NCBI GenBank assembly: GCA_025141015.1
Contig: CP081098.1
Location: forward strand, 3,788,501-3,852,500
Source of the DNA: Rhodobacteraceae bacterium M382
Lineage (GTDB): Bacteria > Pseudomonadota > Alphaproteobacteria > Rhodobacterales > Rhodobacteraceae
DNA length: 64,000 bases
Reading direction: 5' to 3'
Shown here: piece after piece, positions 52,161 to 61,716 of the stretch
Layout: each line of letters opens with the position of its first letter
Numbering within the stretch: position 1 is the stretch's first letter
Notes under the pieces: generated by a model
The model's input: the letters and a program-made list of their open reading frames with translations, nothing else
What the model was told of the DNA's origin: nothing
The model's database searches: none
Position numbers and translations under genes: made by a program

Positions 52161-54520
52161 GCCCGCTGGATAAGAAACTGCGCCGGGACCTGTGGAGGAT
52201 GAAGGGACAGGCGACGGCAATTGGCGCTGTCATTGCCGTTGGCGTGCTGATGCTGGTGATGATGACCGGGCTGACCGCGTCGATATCGCAAACCCGCGCC
52301 ACCTATTATGACCGCTATCGGCTGGCCGATATCTTTGCCACCGTAGCCCGCGCACCGGAACGGGTCGAAGCCCGGATCGCTGCATTGCCTGGTGTGTCCA
52401 GCCTGCAATCGCGGGTGTCGGGACAGGCGCTGATCGACATACCGAACGAAGATCTGCCGATTCAGGCGCAGGCCCTGTCCCTGCCCGACCAGGGCCGACC
52501 GGTCCTGAATGACGTGTATCTGACCAGCGGCCGCATGCCCGAGGCACAACAGTCGGATGAAATCCTGTTGTTGCACAGTTTTGCCACCGCACGTGGGCTG
52601 AACCCCGGTGATCGTCTGCGCGCAACCATGAATGGCGCACGGCGCAGTTTCCGCATTGTCGGCCTGGCCCAATCACCCGAATTTTTATATGTTACCGCAC
52701 CCGGCGAATTCATCCCTGACGATGCACGGTTTGCTGTCATATGGATGGGGCGCGCCTCGCTCGCAGCAACCTATGACATGAACGGAGCCTTCAACAGCCT
52801 GCTTTTGGGCCTGTCGCGCGGTGCAGATGAAAACGCGGTGCTGGACGCAGTGGACCAGATCCTCGCTCCTTTTGGCGGCACCGGGGCCTATCCGCGGGAT
52901 CAGCAAATGTCGGATCGATTTATTTCCGAAGAAATATCCGGGCTGAAAGCCGCCTCCAAGGTTGTTCCGCCGCTGTTTCTCGCCGTGGCCGCGTTCCTGC
53001 TCTATATCGTGATCAACCGCATGGTCCAATCCGAACGCGAGGAAATCGGCCTGCTCAAGGCGTTCGGCTATACCAACATCGAAGTCGGTGCGCATTACGC
53101 CAGGCTGGTGTTGGCGATTGCCTTTGGTGGGGCCATCGCGGGATGCATGGGCGGCGTCGTGGCCGGGCGGGCCATGGTCGGCGTCTTTGTGACGTATTAC
53201 AAATTTCCATTCCTGGTTTTTGAGCTCGAACCGGCTTCGTTCGTGATTGGCGTGACCACCAGCACTTTGGCCGCAGCAGCGGGTGGGGTTCTGGTGCTGA
53301 GGCACGTCTTTGCGCTGACGCCCGCCACAGCCATGCGCCCCCCCGCCCCGCCTGATTACAGCCGCACCGGACAGATTGGCCACAGCGTAAACCGTTTTCT
53401 CGATCAACCCAGCCGCATGGTGCTGCGCCGACTGACCCGCCAACCGGGACGGATTGCGGGCGCTGTGATCGGGGTGGCCTGTGGTATGGGGCTTTCGGCG
53501 GCGATGATGACCATCTATGCCGGATTCGACCGGACCGTCGATCTGACCTTTGGGGTTATTGACCGGTCCGATGTGACCGTCACCTTTACCCATGCCGTCA
53601 GCGACAAGACCCTGTTTGAACTGCGCCGGATGCCCGGGGTCGAACAGGCCGAAGCCGTGCGGCATGTGCCGGTGGTTCTGTCGCTGGGCCAACGCAGCCA
53701 CCGCGGGTCCCTGACCGGCCTGCCGCCTTCGCCCGAACTGAACCGCGCCCTGAATGCACAGGCACTGCCGATCGACCTGCCGCGACAGGGCATCGTTCTG
53801 TCTACGGCTTTGGCCGATCTTTTGAACGCCAAGCCGGGTGACCTGATCGGCGTTGACGTGCGCGAAGGCCGCCAGCCCCTGATCCGGGTCCCGGTGGCAG
53901 CCATCGCCACGGCACTGCTCGGAGCGCCCGCCTATATGGACCTGGAAGCGTTGAACCGCATGCTGCGCGAACCACGGCGCATTTCCGGGGCCTATCTCAG
54001 CATTGACCAGGCCCACGCCAAACGGATCTATGCCGATCTGCGTGACATGCCCACAATTGCCGGGATCAGCGTCAAATCACAGGCCCGTGTGGCCTTTGAA
54101 GTGCTGATGAACACAGGAGCCGGGGCCATTCGCTATGTGATGGGGGTGATTGCCTTTATCATCACCTTTGGCATCATCTACAATGCCGCGCGCATTGCCT
54201 TTGCCGAACGGGCCCGGGATTTGGCCAGCCTGCGCGTGATCGGCTTCAGCCATGGCGAAACCGCCTTTATCCTGCTGGCGGAACTGGGCGCGGTTATCCT
54301 CCTGGCCCTGCCGATCGGGGCCCTTCTGGGCTATGGGCTAGCCTTCAACATCGCCTCGGGGTTTTCAACCGAGCTGTACCAGATCCCGGTGCTGATTTCC
54401 CCACGCAGCTATGGCACAGCCATGTTGGTCGTGATCGGTGCGGCCCTGTTCTCAGGCTGGCTGGTGAAACGTGACCTGGATCGGCTCGACCTGATTTCGG
54501 CCCTGAAAACACGGGAATAA
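52154..54520 (+). CDS. FtsX/MacB-type ABC exporter permease, duplicated
   Basis: A 788-residue membrane protein with two copies of the FtsX layout. One N-terminal helix (about residues 15-40) is followed by a large periplasmic domain and helices at about 275-390. A second single helix near 430 is followed by another periplasmic domain and helices at about 655-780. The end reads [19 protein letters not shown], a typical FtsX-family tail. Such permeases move lipids, peptides or drugs mechanically from the periplasm or membrane. It works with the ATPase upstream and the HlyD adaptor 4 bp downstream. Confidence 0.88.
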   Translation: MVSPLDKKLRRDLWRMKGQATAIGAVIAVGVLMLVMMTGLTASISQTRATYYDRYRLADIFATVARAPERVEARIAALPGVSSLQSRVSGQALIDIPNEDLPIQAQALSLPDQGRPVLNDVYLTSGRMPEAQQSDEILLLHSFATARGLNPGDRLRATMNGARRSFRIVGLAQSPEFLYVTAPGEFIPDDARFAVIWMGRASLAATYDMNGAFNSLLLGLSRGADENAVLDAVDQILAPFGGTGAYPRDQQMSDRFISEEISGLKAASKVVPPLFLAVAAFLLYIVINRMVQSEREEIGLLKAFGYTNIEVGAHYARLVLAIAFGGAIAGCMGGVVAGRAMVGVFVTYYKFPFLVFELEPASFVIGVTTSTLAAAAGGVLVLRHVFALTPATAMRPPAPPDYSRTGQIGHSVNRFLDQPSRMVLRRLTRQPGRIAGAVIGVACGMGLSAAMMTIYAGFDRTVDLTFGVIDRSDVTVTFTHAVSDKTLFELRRMPGVEQAEAVRHVPVVLSLGQRSHRGSLTGLPPSPELNRALNAQALPIDLPRQGIVLSTALADLLNAKPGDLIGVDVREGRQPLIRVPVAAIATALLGAPAYMDLEALNRMLREPRRISGAYLSIDQAHAKRIYADLRDMPTIAGISVKSQARVAFEVLMNTGAGAIRYVMGVIAFIITFGIIYNAARIAFAERARDLASLRVIGFSHGETAFILLAELGAVILLALPIGALLGYGLAFNIASGFSTELYQIPVLISPRSYGTAMLVVIGAALFSGWLVKRDLDRLDLISALKTRE

Positions 54521-54524
54521 TACC

Positions 54525-55760
54525 ATGACACAAACACGCAAACGCTCTCGTATGACCCTGACTTTTGGGGCGGTCGTGTTGATCGCCGGGGCACTGGCGG
54601 TCGCGTTCTGGCCGCAACCGGCATTGGTCGATCTGGGCCAGGTCGTCCGTGCGCCGATGCAGGTCACGATTGACGAAGAGGGGCGCACCCGGGTCAGCGA
54701 ACCCTATGTGGTATCGACCCCGGTGGCCGGTCGCCTGCAGCGAGTCGAAGTCAACCCCGGTGATCCCGTCGTTCGGGGCGAAACCGTGGTGGCACATATG
54801 CTACCTACCAATCCTTCGGCCCTGGATGTGCGCACCCGCGAACAGGCCCGCGCCGCTGTCACTGCCGCCGAGGCCGCATTGCGGGTGTCGCGCGCGGATC
54901 TGAACGCGGCTCTGGCCAAACGCGACCTGGCCTGGACCGAACTGTCGCGTACCCAGACACTGGTGGATCGCCGCATCACATCCGAAGTCATGTTAGAGCG
55001 GGCCCAGCAATCTGCCCGCGTGGCACAGGCCGCCGTTGATACAGCCGAAGCCGCCATTGCTATGCGTGAGGCCGAACTGGCCAATGCCCGCGCTCTGTTG
55101 ATCGGGTTCGAGGATTCAGCGCTCGCCGGGGCCGTCGGGGTTACCAATGGCATGGACATTCCGCTCCACGCACCGGCAGACGGGCGCATTTTGCGGGTCA
55201 TCCAGCAAAGCGCGACCACCCTGCCCGCCGGCGCGCCAATCATGGAGATCGGCAATGTCGACAGCGAGCTGGAGGTTGTGGTCGACCTGATTTCGTCCGA
55301 TGCGGTGCAGGTCAGCGTCGGGGATCCGGTCGCGTTGGTTGACTGGGGCGGCCCCCAGACCTTGGAGGGCGAAGTTGAACGCATCGACCCATTTGGCGTC
55401 ACCAAATACTCGGCCTTGGGGGTCGAAGAACAGCGTGTCGCCACCGTCGTACGCCTGACCAGCCCGGCATCCGAGCGCGCCGCTTTGGGGCATGGTTTCC
55501 GGGTGGAAGCCCGCATTGTCGTTTGGCAGGACGATCAGGCGCTGACGGTCCCGGCCAGCGCCCTGTTCCGCGTAGGGCCGGATTGGGCGGTGTTTGTGCT
55601 GCGCGATGGCACAGCCCGGCAAACCCCGGTTCAGATTGGACACAGCAACGGGACAATGGCGCAGGTGCTGTCCGGCCTTGATGCGGGGGATACAGTGATC
55701 CTTTATCCTTCGGCTGCCATCACCCATGGCACCAAGGTTGCCCCCCGACAGGTCCCTTAG
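54525..55760 (+). CDS. HlyD/RND-type periplasmic adaptor subunit
   Basis: A 411-residue protein with one N-terminal membrane anchor (LTFGAVVLIAGALAVAFW), a split lipoyl domain (VSTPVAGRLQRVEVNPGD and IPLHAPADGRILRV), a coiled-coil hairpin between them (about residues 100-185) and C-terminal beta-barrel domains. It links the inner-membrane exporter to an outer-membrane channel, which must be encoded elsewhere. Its stop overlaps that of the convergent DeoR gene by 3 bp. Confidence 0.88.
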   Translation: MTQTRKRSRMTLTFGAVVLIAGALAVAFWPQPALVDLGQVVRAPMQVTIDEEGRTRVSEPYVVSTPVAGRLQRVEVNPGDPVVRGETVVAHMLPTNPSALDVRTREQARAAVTAAEAALRVSRADLNAALAKRDLAWTELSRTQTLVDRRITSEVMLERAQQSARVAQAAVDTAEAAIAMREAELANARALLIGFEDSALAGAVGVTNGMDIPLHAPADGRILRVIQQSATTLPAGAPIMEIGNVDSELEVVVDLISSDAVQVSVGDPVALVDWGGPQTLEGEVERIDPFGVTKYSALGVEEQRVATVVRLTSPASERAALGHGFRVEARIVVWQDDQALTVPASALFRVGPDWAVFVLRDGTARQTPVQIGHSNGTMAQVLSGLDAGDTVILYPSAAITHGTKVAPRQVP

Positions 55761-56536
55761 GGCAACACGACAAGGTCGATGTCATTGCGCTCCAGCATCT
55801 GCACCACAGAGTTGGGGGGCTGATAGTCCGTATAGAAAATGTCGATCTTGGCCGTCTGATCCAACGCCACCGGAGCACGCTTGCCGAATTTGTCACTGTC
55901 GGCCACCACGATCCGCACCTGTGCATTTTCAGCAGCGACCCGGGCGATATTCGCCTCTTCCAGGTCGTGCAGCATGAACCCGAACTCTGCGTTCACCGCC
56001 CCAACCGAAAACACAGCAAACTGTACATTCAAACGTCCCACCAGATCCAGCGCTTCGGCCCCAAAGGCCCCGCCGTCATGGGCGCGCAATTCACCACCGG
56101 CCATGAACACCCGGTTGCCATTGCGCGCCGCCAGACAATTGGCGACAAAGGCTGAATTGGTGACCACGAACAGGTTGCTGCGCTTTTTCAATGCCATGGC
56201 CACATAGGCCGTGGTGGATCCGATATCCAGAAACACGGAATCTCCGTCTCCTATGTTCTCTGCGACAGCCGCGGCCAGGTGTTCCTTGCTTTCGGCCTGG
56301 GTGCCCATGCGGCTCTGAAATGGGGCCTCGTTGACCTCTTCGACCAGATGCACGCCGCCGTGCACCTTGCGCACGATCTGTGCATCCTCGAGCGTGCGGA
56401 TATTGCGGCGGATGGTTTCATTCGAAACCCCCAACTGCGCCGCCAGATAACTGACCCGCCCCGAACCACCGACGCGCTGCAATTCCCGCAGGATTTCTTC
56501 TTCGCGTTGGTTCGTGGTTTTGCGTGATGTGTTCAT
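55757..56536 (-). CDS. DeoR/GlpR-family transcriptional regulator
   Basis: A 259-residue regulator. The N-terminal DeoR helix-turn-helix reads LQRVGGSGRVSYLAAQLGVSNETIRRNI in outline (key part VSNETIRRNI), and the sugar-phosphate-isomerase-like effector domain has VFLDIGSTTAYVAMAL, VVTNSAFVA and VVADSDKFGKRA. DeoR members usually sense phosphorylated compounds. It diverges from the importer operon that includes a choline-kinase-like phosphotransferase, so a phosphorylated aminoalcohol is a reasonable inducer (inference). Confidence 0.88.
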   Translation of the reverse strand: MNTSRKTTNQREEEILRELQRVGGSGRVSYLAAQLGVSNETIRRNIRTLEDAQIVRKVHGGVHLVEEVNEAPFQSRMGTQAESKEHLAAAVAENIGDGDSVFLDIGSTTAYVAMALKKRSNLFVVTNSAFVANCLAARNGNRVFMAGGELRAHDGGAFGAEALDLVGRLNVQFAVFSVGAVNAEFGFMLHDLEEANIARVAAENAQVRIVVADSDKFGKRAPVALDQTAKIDIFYTDYQPPNSVVQMLERNDIDLVVLP

Positions 56537-56565
56537 TGGGCCCCCTGCATGTGGGTTTACGGCAA

Positions 56566-56727
56566 AAAGCCACAAAAAACAACACACCGACCAATTTCTC
56601 AGCCAATCACCACTGAAGTTTCCGAATTTCGCTGATTTTTTGTGAGTTATTGTGGTTTTGATTGACTAAAGCCAAATTTTACCGCAGCATTCCCACATAA
56701 ATACAAAAATAAACACATAAAGCCACA
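56566..56727. promoter_or_regulatory. Repeated boxes in the DeoR/importer divergent promoter
   Basis: AAAGCCACA occurs at 56566-56574 and 56719-56727, AAAGCCA at 56668-56674, and an inverted AAAACCACAA-like box at about 56651-56660. CACATAAA is directly repeated at 56694 and 56714, exactly 20 bp apart. These are candidate DeoR sites. Confidence 0.5.
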
Positions 56728-56743
56728 CAACCGGGAGATCGAA

Positions 56744-57691
56744 ATGACATATAAAATCAACACCTTGGGCGCGGTTACCTTGGCCTTGGCCACAAGCGTT
56801 TCCGCCGGATGGGCCGCAGAATCATCTGATCCCATCAAGCTGACACTGCATGATTGGTCTGGCCAATTGATCAACACCAAGATCATGGGCTCGATCCTGC
56901 AAGAGGCCGGGTACAACGTCGAATATGTGCAGGCCGACTACATCGCCCAGTTCGCAGGGCTCAAGACCGGCGATCTGCATCTGGCGATGGAAATCTGGGA
57001 AACCACTGGCCGCGAAGCGCTGGACGATGCCACCGCGACTGGCAAGGTGGTCAATGTCGGGGAAACCGGCCTGATGGCCATCGAGGAGTGGTGGTATCCC
57101 TCCTATATGAAGGACCGCTGCCCCGGTCTGCCCAACTGGGAGGCGCTGAAGGACTGCGCCGAAGAATTTGCCACCGCCGAAACCGACCCCAATGGCCGCT
57201 ATGTGGGTGGCCCGGTCACCTGGGGCGGCTTTGACGACGAACGTGTCGAGGCGTTAGAGATGGATTTCGAAGTGGTCCACGCGGGCACCGATGCGGCGCT
57301 ATTTGCCGAATTGGAATCCGCGTATCAACGTCAGGATCCAATTGTCTTGTGGGTCTATGTCCCGCATTGGGCCCCTGCCAAGTATGACGGAGAGTTTGTA
57401 GAATTCCCGCCCTATTCGGCCGAATGCTATTCAGATCCGTCGGTTGGTGTGAACCCAGACATGGCCTATGACTGTGGCAAACCCCGTGGTCCGATCTGGA
57501 AAGCGGCCTGGGCTGGGATGCAGGACAAATGGCCCGGGGCCTATGACATCGTCAGCGCCTATACGCTGAGCAACGAAGAGATGAGCGCCATGGTCGGCAA
57601 GGCCGATCTGGACGGCGTGGACATTGACACCGTGGTGTCGGATTGGATGACAACAAACAAGGACCGCTGGTCCGGTTGGGTCGCCAAGTAA
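56744..57691 (+). CDS. Glycine betaine/choline-type (OpuAC) ABC substrate-binding protein
   Basis: A 315-residue precursor whose signal peptide ends near GWAAES. The mature protein starts with SDPIKLTLHDWSGQLINTK and contains many Trp residues (HDW, EIWE, EEWWYP, PVTWGG, LWVYVPHW), as expected for the aromatic cage that binds a quaternary ammonium group. It is the first gene of the ProU-type importer operon. A 10-bp hairpin follows its stop and may favour higher expression of this subunit. Ligand: glycine betaine, choline or a relative. Confidence 0.86.
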   Translation: MTYKINTLGAVTLALATSVSAGWAAESSDPIKLTLHDWSGQLINTKIMGSILQEAGYNVEYVQADYIAQFAGLKTGDLHLAMEIWETTGREALDDATATGKVVNVGETGLMAIEEWWYPSYMKDRCPGLPNWEALKDCAEEFATAETDPNGRYVGGPVTWGGFDDERVEALEMDFEVVHAGTDAALFAELESAYQRQDPIVLWVYVPHWAPAKYDGEFVEFPPYSAECYSDPSVGVNPDMAYDCGKPRGPIWKAAWAGMQDKWPGAYDIVSAYTLSNEEMSAMVGKADLDGVDIDTVVSDWMTTNKDRWSGWVAK

Positions 57692-57700
57692 TCCGTCGCA

Positions 57701-57734
57701 GCCGGGGCTGTACAACGCTCTCAGCAGCCCCGGC
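57701..57734 (+). other. mRNA hairpin between binding-protein and ATPase genes
   Basis: GCCGGGGCTG pairs with CAGCCCCGGC (10-bp perfect stem, 14-nt loop) just after the binding-protein stop. No T-tract follows, so partial termination or 3'-end protection of the upstream message is likely. Confidence 0.65.
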
Positions 57735-57811
57735 CGTAACTCTCGAACTCCCTTTCTGCCCCCTCGCCAACCCGTAGCCCCACCCCGTGGCACGGATCCG
57801 GAGACCCTTTG

Positions 57812-58834
57812 ATGACAGCCAAGACCAAACTCTCCTGCCGCAATGTCTGGAAGCTATACGGAGCCGACGCGGACGGGTTTTTGCACCAAAACCCCGCCCC
57901 CTCCGGCGATGACATCAAACGCGCCGGGATCATCGGGGCCGTGCGTCAGGCCAGCATCGACATTGCCGAGGGCGAAATCTTTATCATCATGGGGTTGTCG
58001 GGTTCGGGCAAATCAACGCTGGTCCGCTGCCTGTCCCGGCTGATCGAACCCACCGGGGGCGAGGTTCTGTTTGACGGCGTCGATCTGTTGCGTGCCACCG
58101 AACAGGAGCTGATCGAAATCCGCCGCCACAAGATGGGCATGGTGTTTCAGCATTTCGCCCTATTGCCGCATCTGACCGTGTTGCAGAACGTCATGTTTCC
58201 CCTGACCATTCAGGACACCCCAAAGGCCGAGGCCAACGCCAAGGCGCGCGAAGTCGTCGAACTGGTCGGGCTGAAGGGGCGTGAAGACTATTACCCCCGC
58301 GAGCTGTCCGGCGGTCAACAACAGCGCGTCGGTATTGCCCGCTCTCTGGTCACCGAACCCGATCTCTGGTTCCTGGATGAACCGTTTTCCGCGCTTGATC
58401 CGCTGATCCGTCGCGAAATGCAGGATGAATTCCTGCGTCTTCAGGCCCGCCTGCACAAAACCATCGTGTTCATCACGCATGATTTCGAAGAGGCCGTGCG
58501 TCTGGCTGATCGGATCGCCATCATGAAGGATGGCGAGATCATCCAGGTCGCCACGCCCGAAGAGCTGGTGATGAATCCAGCCACAGATTATGTGGCTGAA
58601 TTCACCAAACATATCCCGCGCTCAAAGGTTCTGACCGTGGCCGGGTTGATGACAAGAGGCGGCACCGGTGAAGGTGAGCCCATTGTCCACACCACCCGCG
58701 TGTCCGAGGTCGCCGAACGGGTGATTTCTGCCGATGCCCCAGTGCCGGTCTGTGACGAAAACGGTCTGCATGTCGGGTCAATCGACCGCAAGGCCATCGC
58801 GCATGTGCTGTTCGGCTCGGGAGACCCGGCATGA
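57812..58834 (+). CDS. ProV-type ABC transporter ATPase
   Basis: A 340-residue ATPase of the glycine betaine/proline class. Walker A is GLSGSGKST, the Q-loop VFQHFALLPHLTVLQN, signature LSGGQQQR, Walker B LWFLDEPFSALDPL, and switch His in FITHDFEEA. The extended N-terminus, including KLYGADADGFLHQN, and a C-terminal CBS-like segment (PVCDENGLHVGSIDRKA) are ProV features. I start at the ATG at 57812. It overlaps the permease gene by 4 bp. Confidence 0.9.
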   Translation: MTAKTKLSCRNVWKLYGADADGFLHQNPAPSGDDIKRAGIIGAVRQASIDIAEGEIFIIMGLSGSGKSTLVRCLSRLIEPTGGEVLFDGVDLLRATEQELIEIRRHKMGMVFQHFALLPHLTVLQNVMFPLTIQDTPKAEANAKAREVVELVGLKGREDYYPRELSGGQQQRVGIARSLVTEPDLWFLDEPFSALDPLIRREMQDEFLRLQARLHKTIVFITHDFEEAVRLADRIAIMKDGEIIQVATPEELVMNPATDYVAEFTKHIPRSKVLTVAGLMTRGGTGEGEPIVHTTRVSEVAERVISADAPVPVCDENGLHVGSIDRKAIAHVLFGSGDPA

Positions 58835-60825
58835 TCCGGCATCTAACCCCACGCGCCCTGGTGACCTGGGGGCTGGTCATCGTGACCATCATTCTGGGCA
58901 CCTTTGGTCGCGATATTTCCAAGGCGCTGGATGCCCGTTGGCTGACCAAATACCCGTCCAAATGGAAGATCCCTTTCAAGGACAGCATTTCCGACGCGAT
59001 GACATGGCTGGTCGAAGAGGCCGCCATCGGCCCTGTCTCTTTCACGGACGTCACCCGGGCGCTGGCCTGGATGATCGAACAGCCCTATGAGCTGATCCTG
59101 GCGCTGTTGGCGCATGGGTTCGTGCTGGGTCAGGGGAACGAAGCTCAGGTATTGCTGCCCGCAATCAGCTGGATCGTGGTCACCACCGCAGTCATCGCCT
59201 TGGGACAGTATTGTCGCGACTGGGGACTGGCGGCGCTGGTTGGGGCCTGCTTTGTCTATCTGGCCATCTTTGGCCAATGGAACAGCGCCATGGTCACGTT
59301 GGCGTCTGTGCTGATTGCGGTGCCAATCGGCGCGGGTGGTGGGCTGTTGGTGGGGATCTGGGCCTATCGCCACCCCACCGGGGAAAAGATCCTCTCGCCC
59401 ATTCTGGACCTGATGCAGACGATCCCGATCTTTGCCTATCTGGTGCCGATCCTGTTCATGTTCGGCTTTGGTCCGGTGTCAGCGCTGGTTGCCACCATCA
59501 TCTATGCCACACCGCCGATGATTCGCATCACCACCATGGCGCTCAAGGCGGTCGACCCCGAAATCCTCGACTTTGGCCGCATGGCCGGCACCACGAAACG
59601 ACAACTGATGTGGCGCGTGCTGGTGCCTTCGGCCAGCCAGAGCATCATGGTCGGCGTCAATCAGGTGATCATGCTGACCCTGAACATGGTGATCATCGCG
59701 TCCATGATCGGTGCCGGGGGATTGGGGTTCGACGTTCTGGCCGCATTGCGCCGACTGGATATCGGCGCGGGCTTTGAAGCCGGTATTGCAATCGTCGTGC
59801 TGGCCATCGCTGTCGACCGGCTGAGCCAGGCCTTTGCCGAACGTATGGGACAGGTGACACACGCCCCGGCCGGATCCTGGGCCGCGCGTCACAAACGCAC
59901 GGTTCTGGTGCTGATCCTGCTGGTTGCCACATGGCTGCTGGGTCAGTTTTCCCCGCTGTTGCTGGAGTACCCCGAGGCCCAGACCATCACCACCGGCGAA
60001 TTCTGGGACAATGCGGTCAGATACCTGAACGTGAACTATTTCGACTTTTTCGAAGCCATCAAGGTCTTCTTCCTGCATTGGTTCCTGCTGCCGATCAAAA
60101 AGACCCTTTTGGGCATTCCCTGGCCCTGGGGGCTGGCGATGCTGACCCTGTTGGGCTGGCGCGCGGGCGGTTGGAAGCTGGCGCTGATGTGTGGGACAAT
60201 GGCGGGTTTGATCGTTGTGACCGGTCTGTGGGCCAAGGCGATGGTGACCGTGTATCTGTGCGGGGCTTCGGTGATCCTGGCAACGTTGATCGGGGTTCCG
60301 TTGGGGGTTCTGGCCGCGCTGAACCGACGCGCGGGCGTGGCCATCAACCTGTTCATTGACACGCTGCAAACGCTGCCCAGCTTTGTCTACTTGATCCCGG
60401 TCGTCATGTTGTTCCGGGTGGGAGATTTCACCGCCATGATCGCCATCGTGTTGTATGCACTGGCTCCGGCGGTGCGCTATGCCGCCCATGGCATCCGATC
60501 CGTCAGTCACGAACTGATCGAGGCCGGGCAGGTGTCGGGCTGCACCCGTTGGCAGCTGTTGCGCCATATCCGCCTGCCCATGGCGCTGCCTGAAATCCTG
60601 TTGGGTATCAATCAGACCATCATGCTGGCCCTGTCGATGCTGGTGATCACCGCGCTCGTCGGCACCCGCGATCTGGGACAAGAGGTCTATATCGCCCTGA
60701 CCAAGGCCGACACCGGCCGTGGGTTGGTCGCAGGCCTTGCTATCGCTTTCATCGCCATCATCGCCGACCGGCTGGTCAACGCAGGGGCGCGCAATGCCCG
60801 TATCCGATTTGGACTGGAGAGCTGA
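58831..60825 (+). CDS. ProW-type permease with two fused permease domains
   Basis: A 664-residue membrane protein, about twice the length of a single ProW domain. Two BPD_transp_1 domains are visible, each with its own coupling loop: DFGRMAGTTKRQLMWRVLVP near residue 250 and EAGQVSGCTRWQLLRHIRLP near 565. Each is preceded by LQTIPIF or LQTLPSF-like helices. A periplasmic/linker region (about 345-440) separates them. The fusion supplies both halves of the channel in one chain. It lies between the ATPase and kinase genes with short or no spacing. Confidence 0.88.
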   Translation: MIRHLTPRALVTWGLVIVTIILGTFGRDISKALDARWLTKYPSKWKIPFKDSISDAMTWLVEEAAIGPVSFTDVTRALAWMIEQPYELILALLAHGFVLGQGNEAQVLLPAISWIVVTTAVIALGQYCRDWGLAALVGACFVYLAIFGQWNSAMVTLASVLIAVPIGAGGGLLVGIWAYRHPTGEKILSPILDLMQTIPIFAYLVPILFMFGFGPVSALVATIIYATPPMIRITTMALKAVDPEILDFGRMAGTTKRQLMWRVLVPSASQSIMVGVNQVIMLTLNMVIIASMIGAGGLGFDVLAALRRLDIGAGFEAGIAIVVLAIAVDRLSQAFAERMGQVTHAPAGSWAARHKRTVLVLILLVATWLLGQFSPLLLEYPEAQTITTGEFWDNAVRYLNVNYFDFFEAIKVFFLHWFLLPIKKTLLGIPWPWGLAMLTLLGWRAGGWKLALMCGTMAGLIVVTGLWAKAMVTVYLCGASVILATLIGVPLGVLAALNRRAGVAINLFIDTLQTLPSFVYLIPVVMLFRVGDFTAMIAIVLYALAPAVRYAAHGIRSVSHELIEAGQVSGCTRWQLLRHIRLPMALPEILLGINQTIMLALSMLVITALVGTRDLGQEVYIALTKADTGRGLVAGLAIAFIAIIADRLVNAGARNARIRFGLES

Positions 60826-60826
60826 G

Positions 60827-61708
60827 ATGAGCCAATCCGACCTGATAACCCGCATCCGTGCCCTGCCGATCTGGCAGGGAGAGATCACGGCCCAGCCGTT
60901 GACCGGCGGCATTACCAATGTGAACTTCAAGGTGACCGACCTAAGCGGTTCTTATGTGGTGCGCCTGGGCGATGACATCCCGCTGCACCAGGTGATGCGG
61001 TTCAATGAACTGGCCGCCAGCCGCGCCGCCCACGCGGCGGGGCTGTCCCCGGCGGTCGTGCATTCCGAAGGGGATCTGACCGTGCTGGAATTCATCGAAA
61101 GCCGCACCCTGACAGAGGCCGACGTGCGCCATCCCGATATGCTGCCGCGCGTTCTGGAGCTGGTAAAGCGTTGCCACCGCGAGGTGCCCGCCCATCTGCG
61201 CGGCCCGTCGTTGGTGTTCTGGGTGTTCCATGTCATCCGCGATTATGCCGCGACGCTGAGCGAAAACAGCAGCAGCCATCAAACGCTGGTCCCCAAACTG
61301 GTCGACATCGGCAACCGGTTGGAACAACAGGCCGGTCCCTATGACATGGTGTTTGGCCACAACGATCTGCTGTGTGGCAATTTTCTGGACGATGGCACCC
61401 GGCTTTGGCTGATCGACTTTGACTATGCCGGGTTCAATTCTCCCCTGTTCGATCTGGGCGGGCTGGCATCCAACAACGGCCTTTCGCCCGATCAGGAAGA
61501 CTGGATGTTGGAAAGCTATTTTGAAACCCCGGTAACCGACGATCTGCGTCACCGGTATACGGCGATGAAATGCGCCTCGCTGCTGCGTGAAACCATGTGG
61601 AGCATGGTGTCTGAAATCACCTCTGACATCGACTTTGACTATGCGGCCTATACGGCCGAAAACCTCGCGCGGTTCCGCGCGGCCCTCACCGACTTTGAAA
61701 ACACCTGA
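60827..61708 (+). CDS. Choline/ethanolamine kinase-like phosphotransferase (APH fold)
   Basis: A 293-residue protein kinase-like fold enzyme. It has an N-terminal nucleotide loop (LTGGITNVNFKV), the catalytic block VFGHNDLLCGNFL (Asp as base, Asn as Mg ligand) and LIDFDYAGFN (Mg-binding Asp). These match choline kinase rather than aminoglycoside resistance enzymes. It starts 1 bp after the permease stop region. Placed in a quaternary-amine importer operon, it would phosphorylate the imported aminoalcohol; this fits the DeoR regulator that typically senses phosphorylated ligands. Confidence 0.84.
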   Translation: MSQSDLITRIRALPIWQGEITAQPLTGGITNVNFKVTDLSGSYVVRLGDDIPLHQVMRFNELAASRAAHAAGLSPAVVHSEGDLTVLEFIESRTLTEADVRHPDMLPRVLELVKRCHREVPAHLRGPSLVFWVFHVIRDYAATLSENSSSHQTLVPKLVDIGNRLEQQAGPYDMVFGHNDLLCGNFLDDGTRLWLIDFDYAGFNSPLFDLGGLASNNGLSPDQEDWMLESYFETPVTDDLRHRYTAMKCASLLRETMWSMVSEITSDIDFDYAAYTAENLARFRAALTDFENT

Positions 61709-61716
61709 GGACTGAC

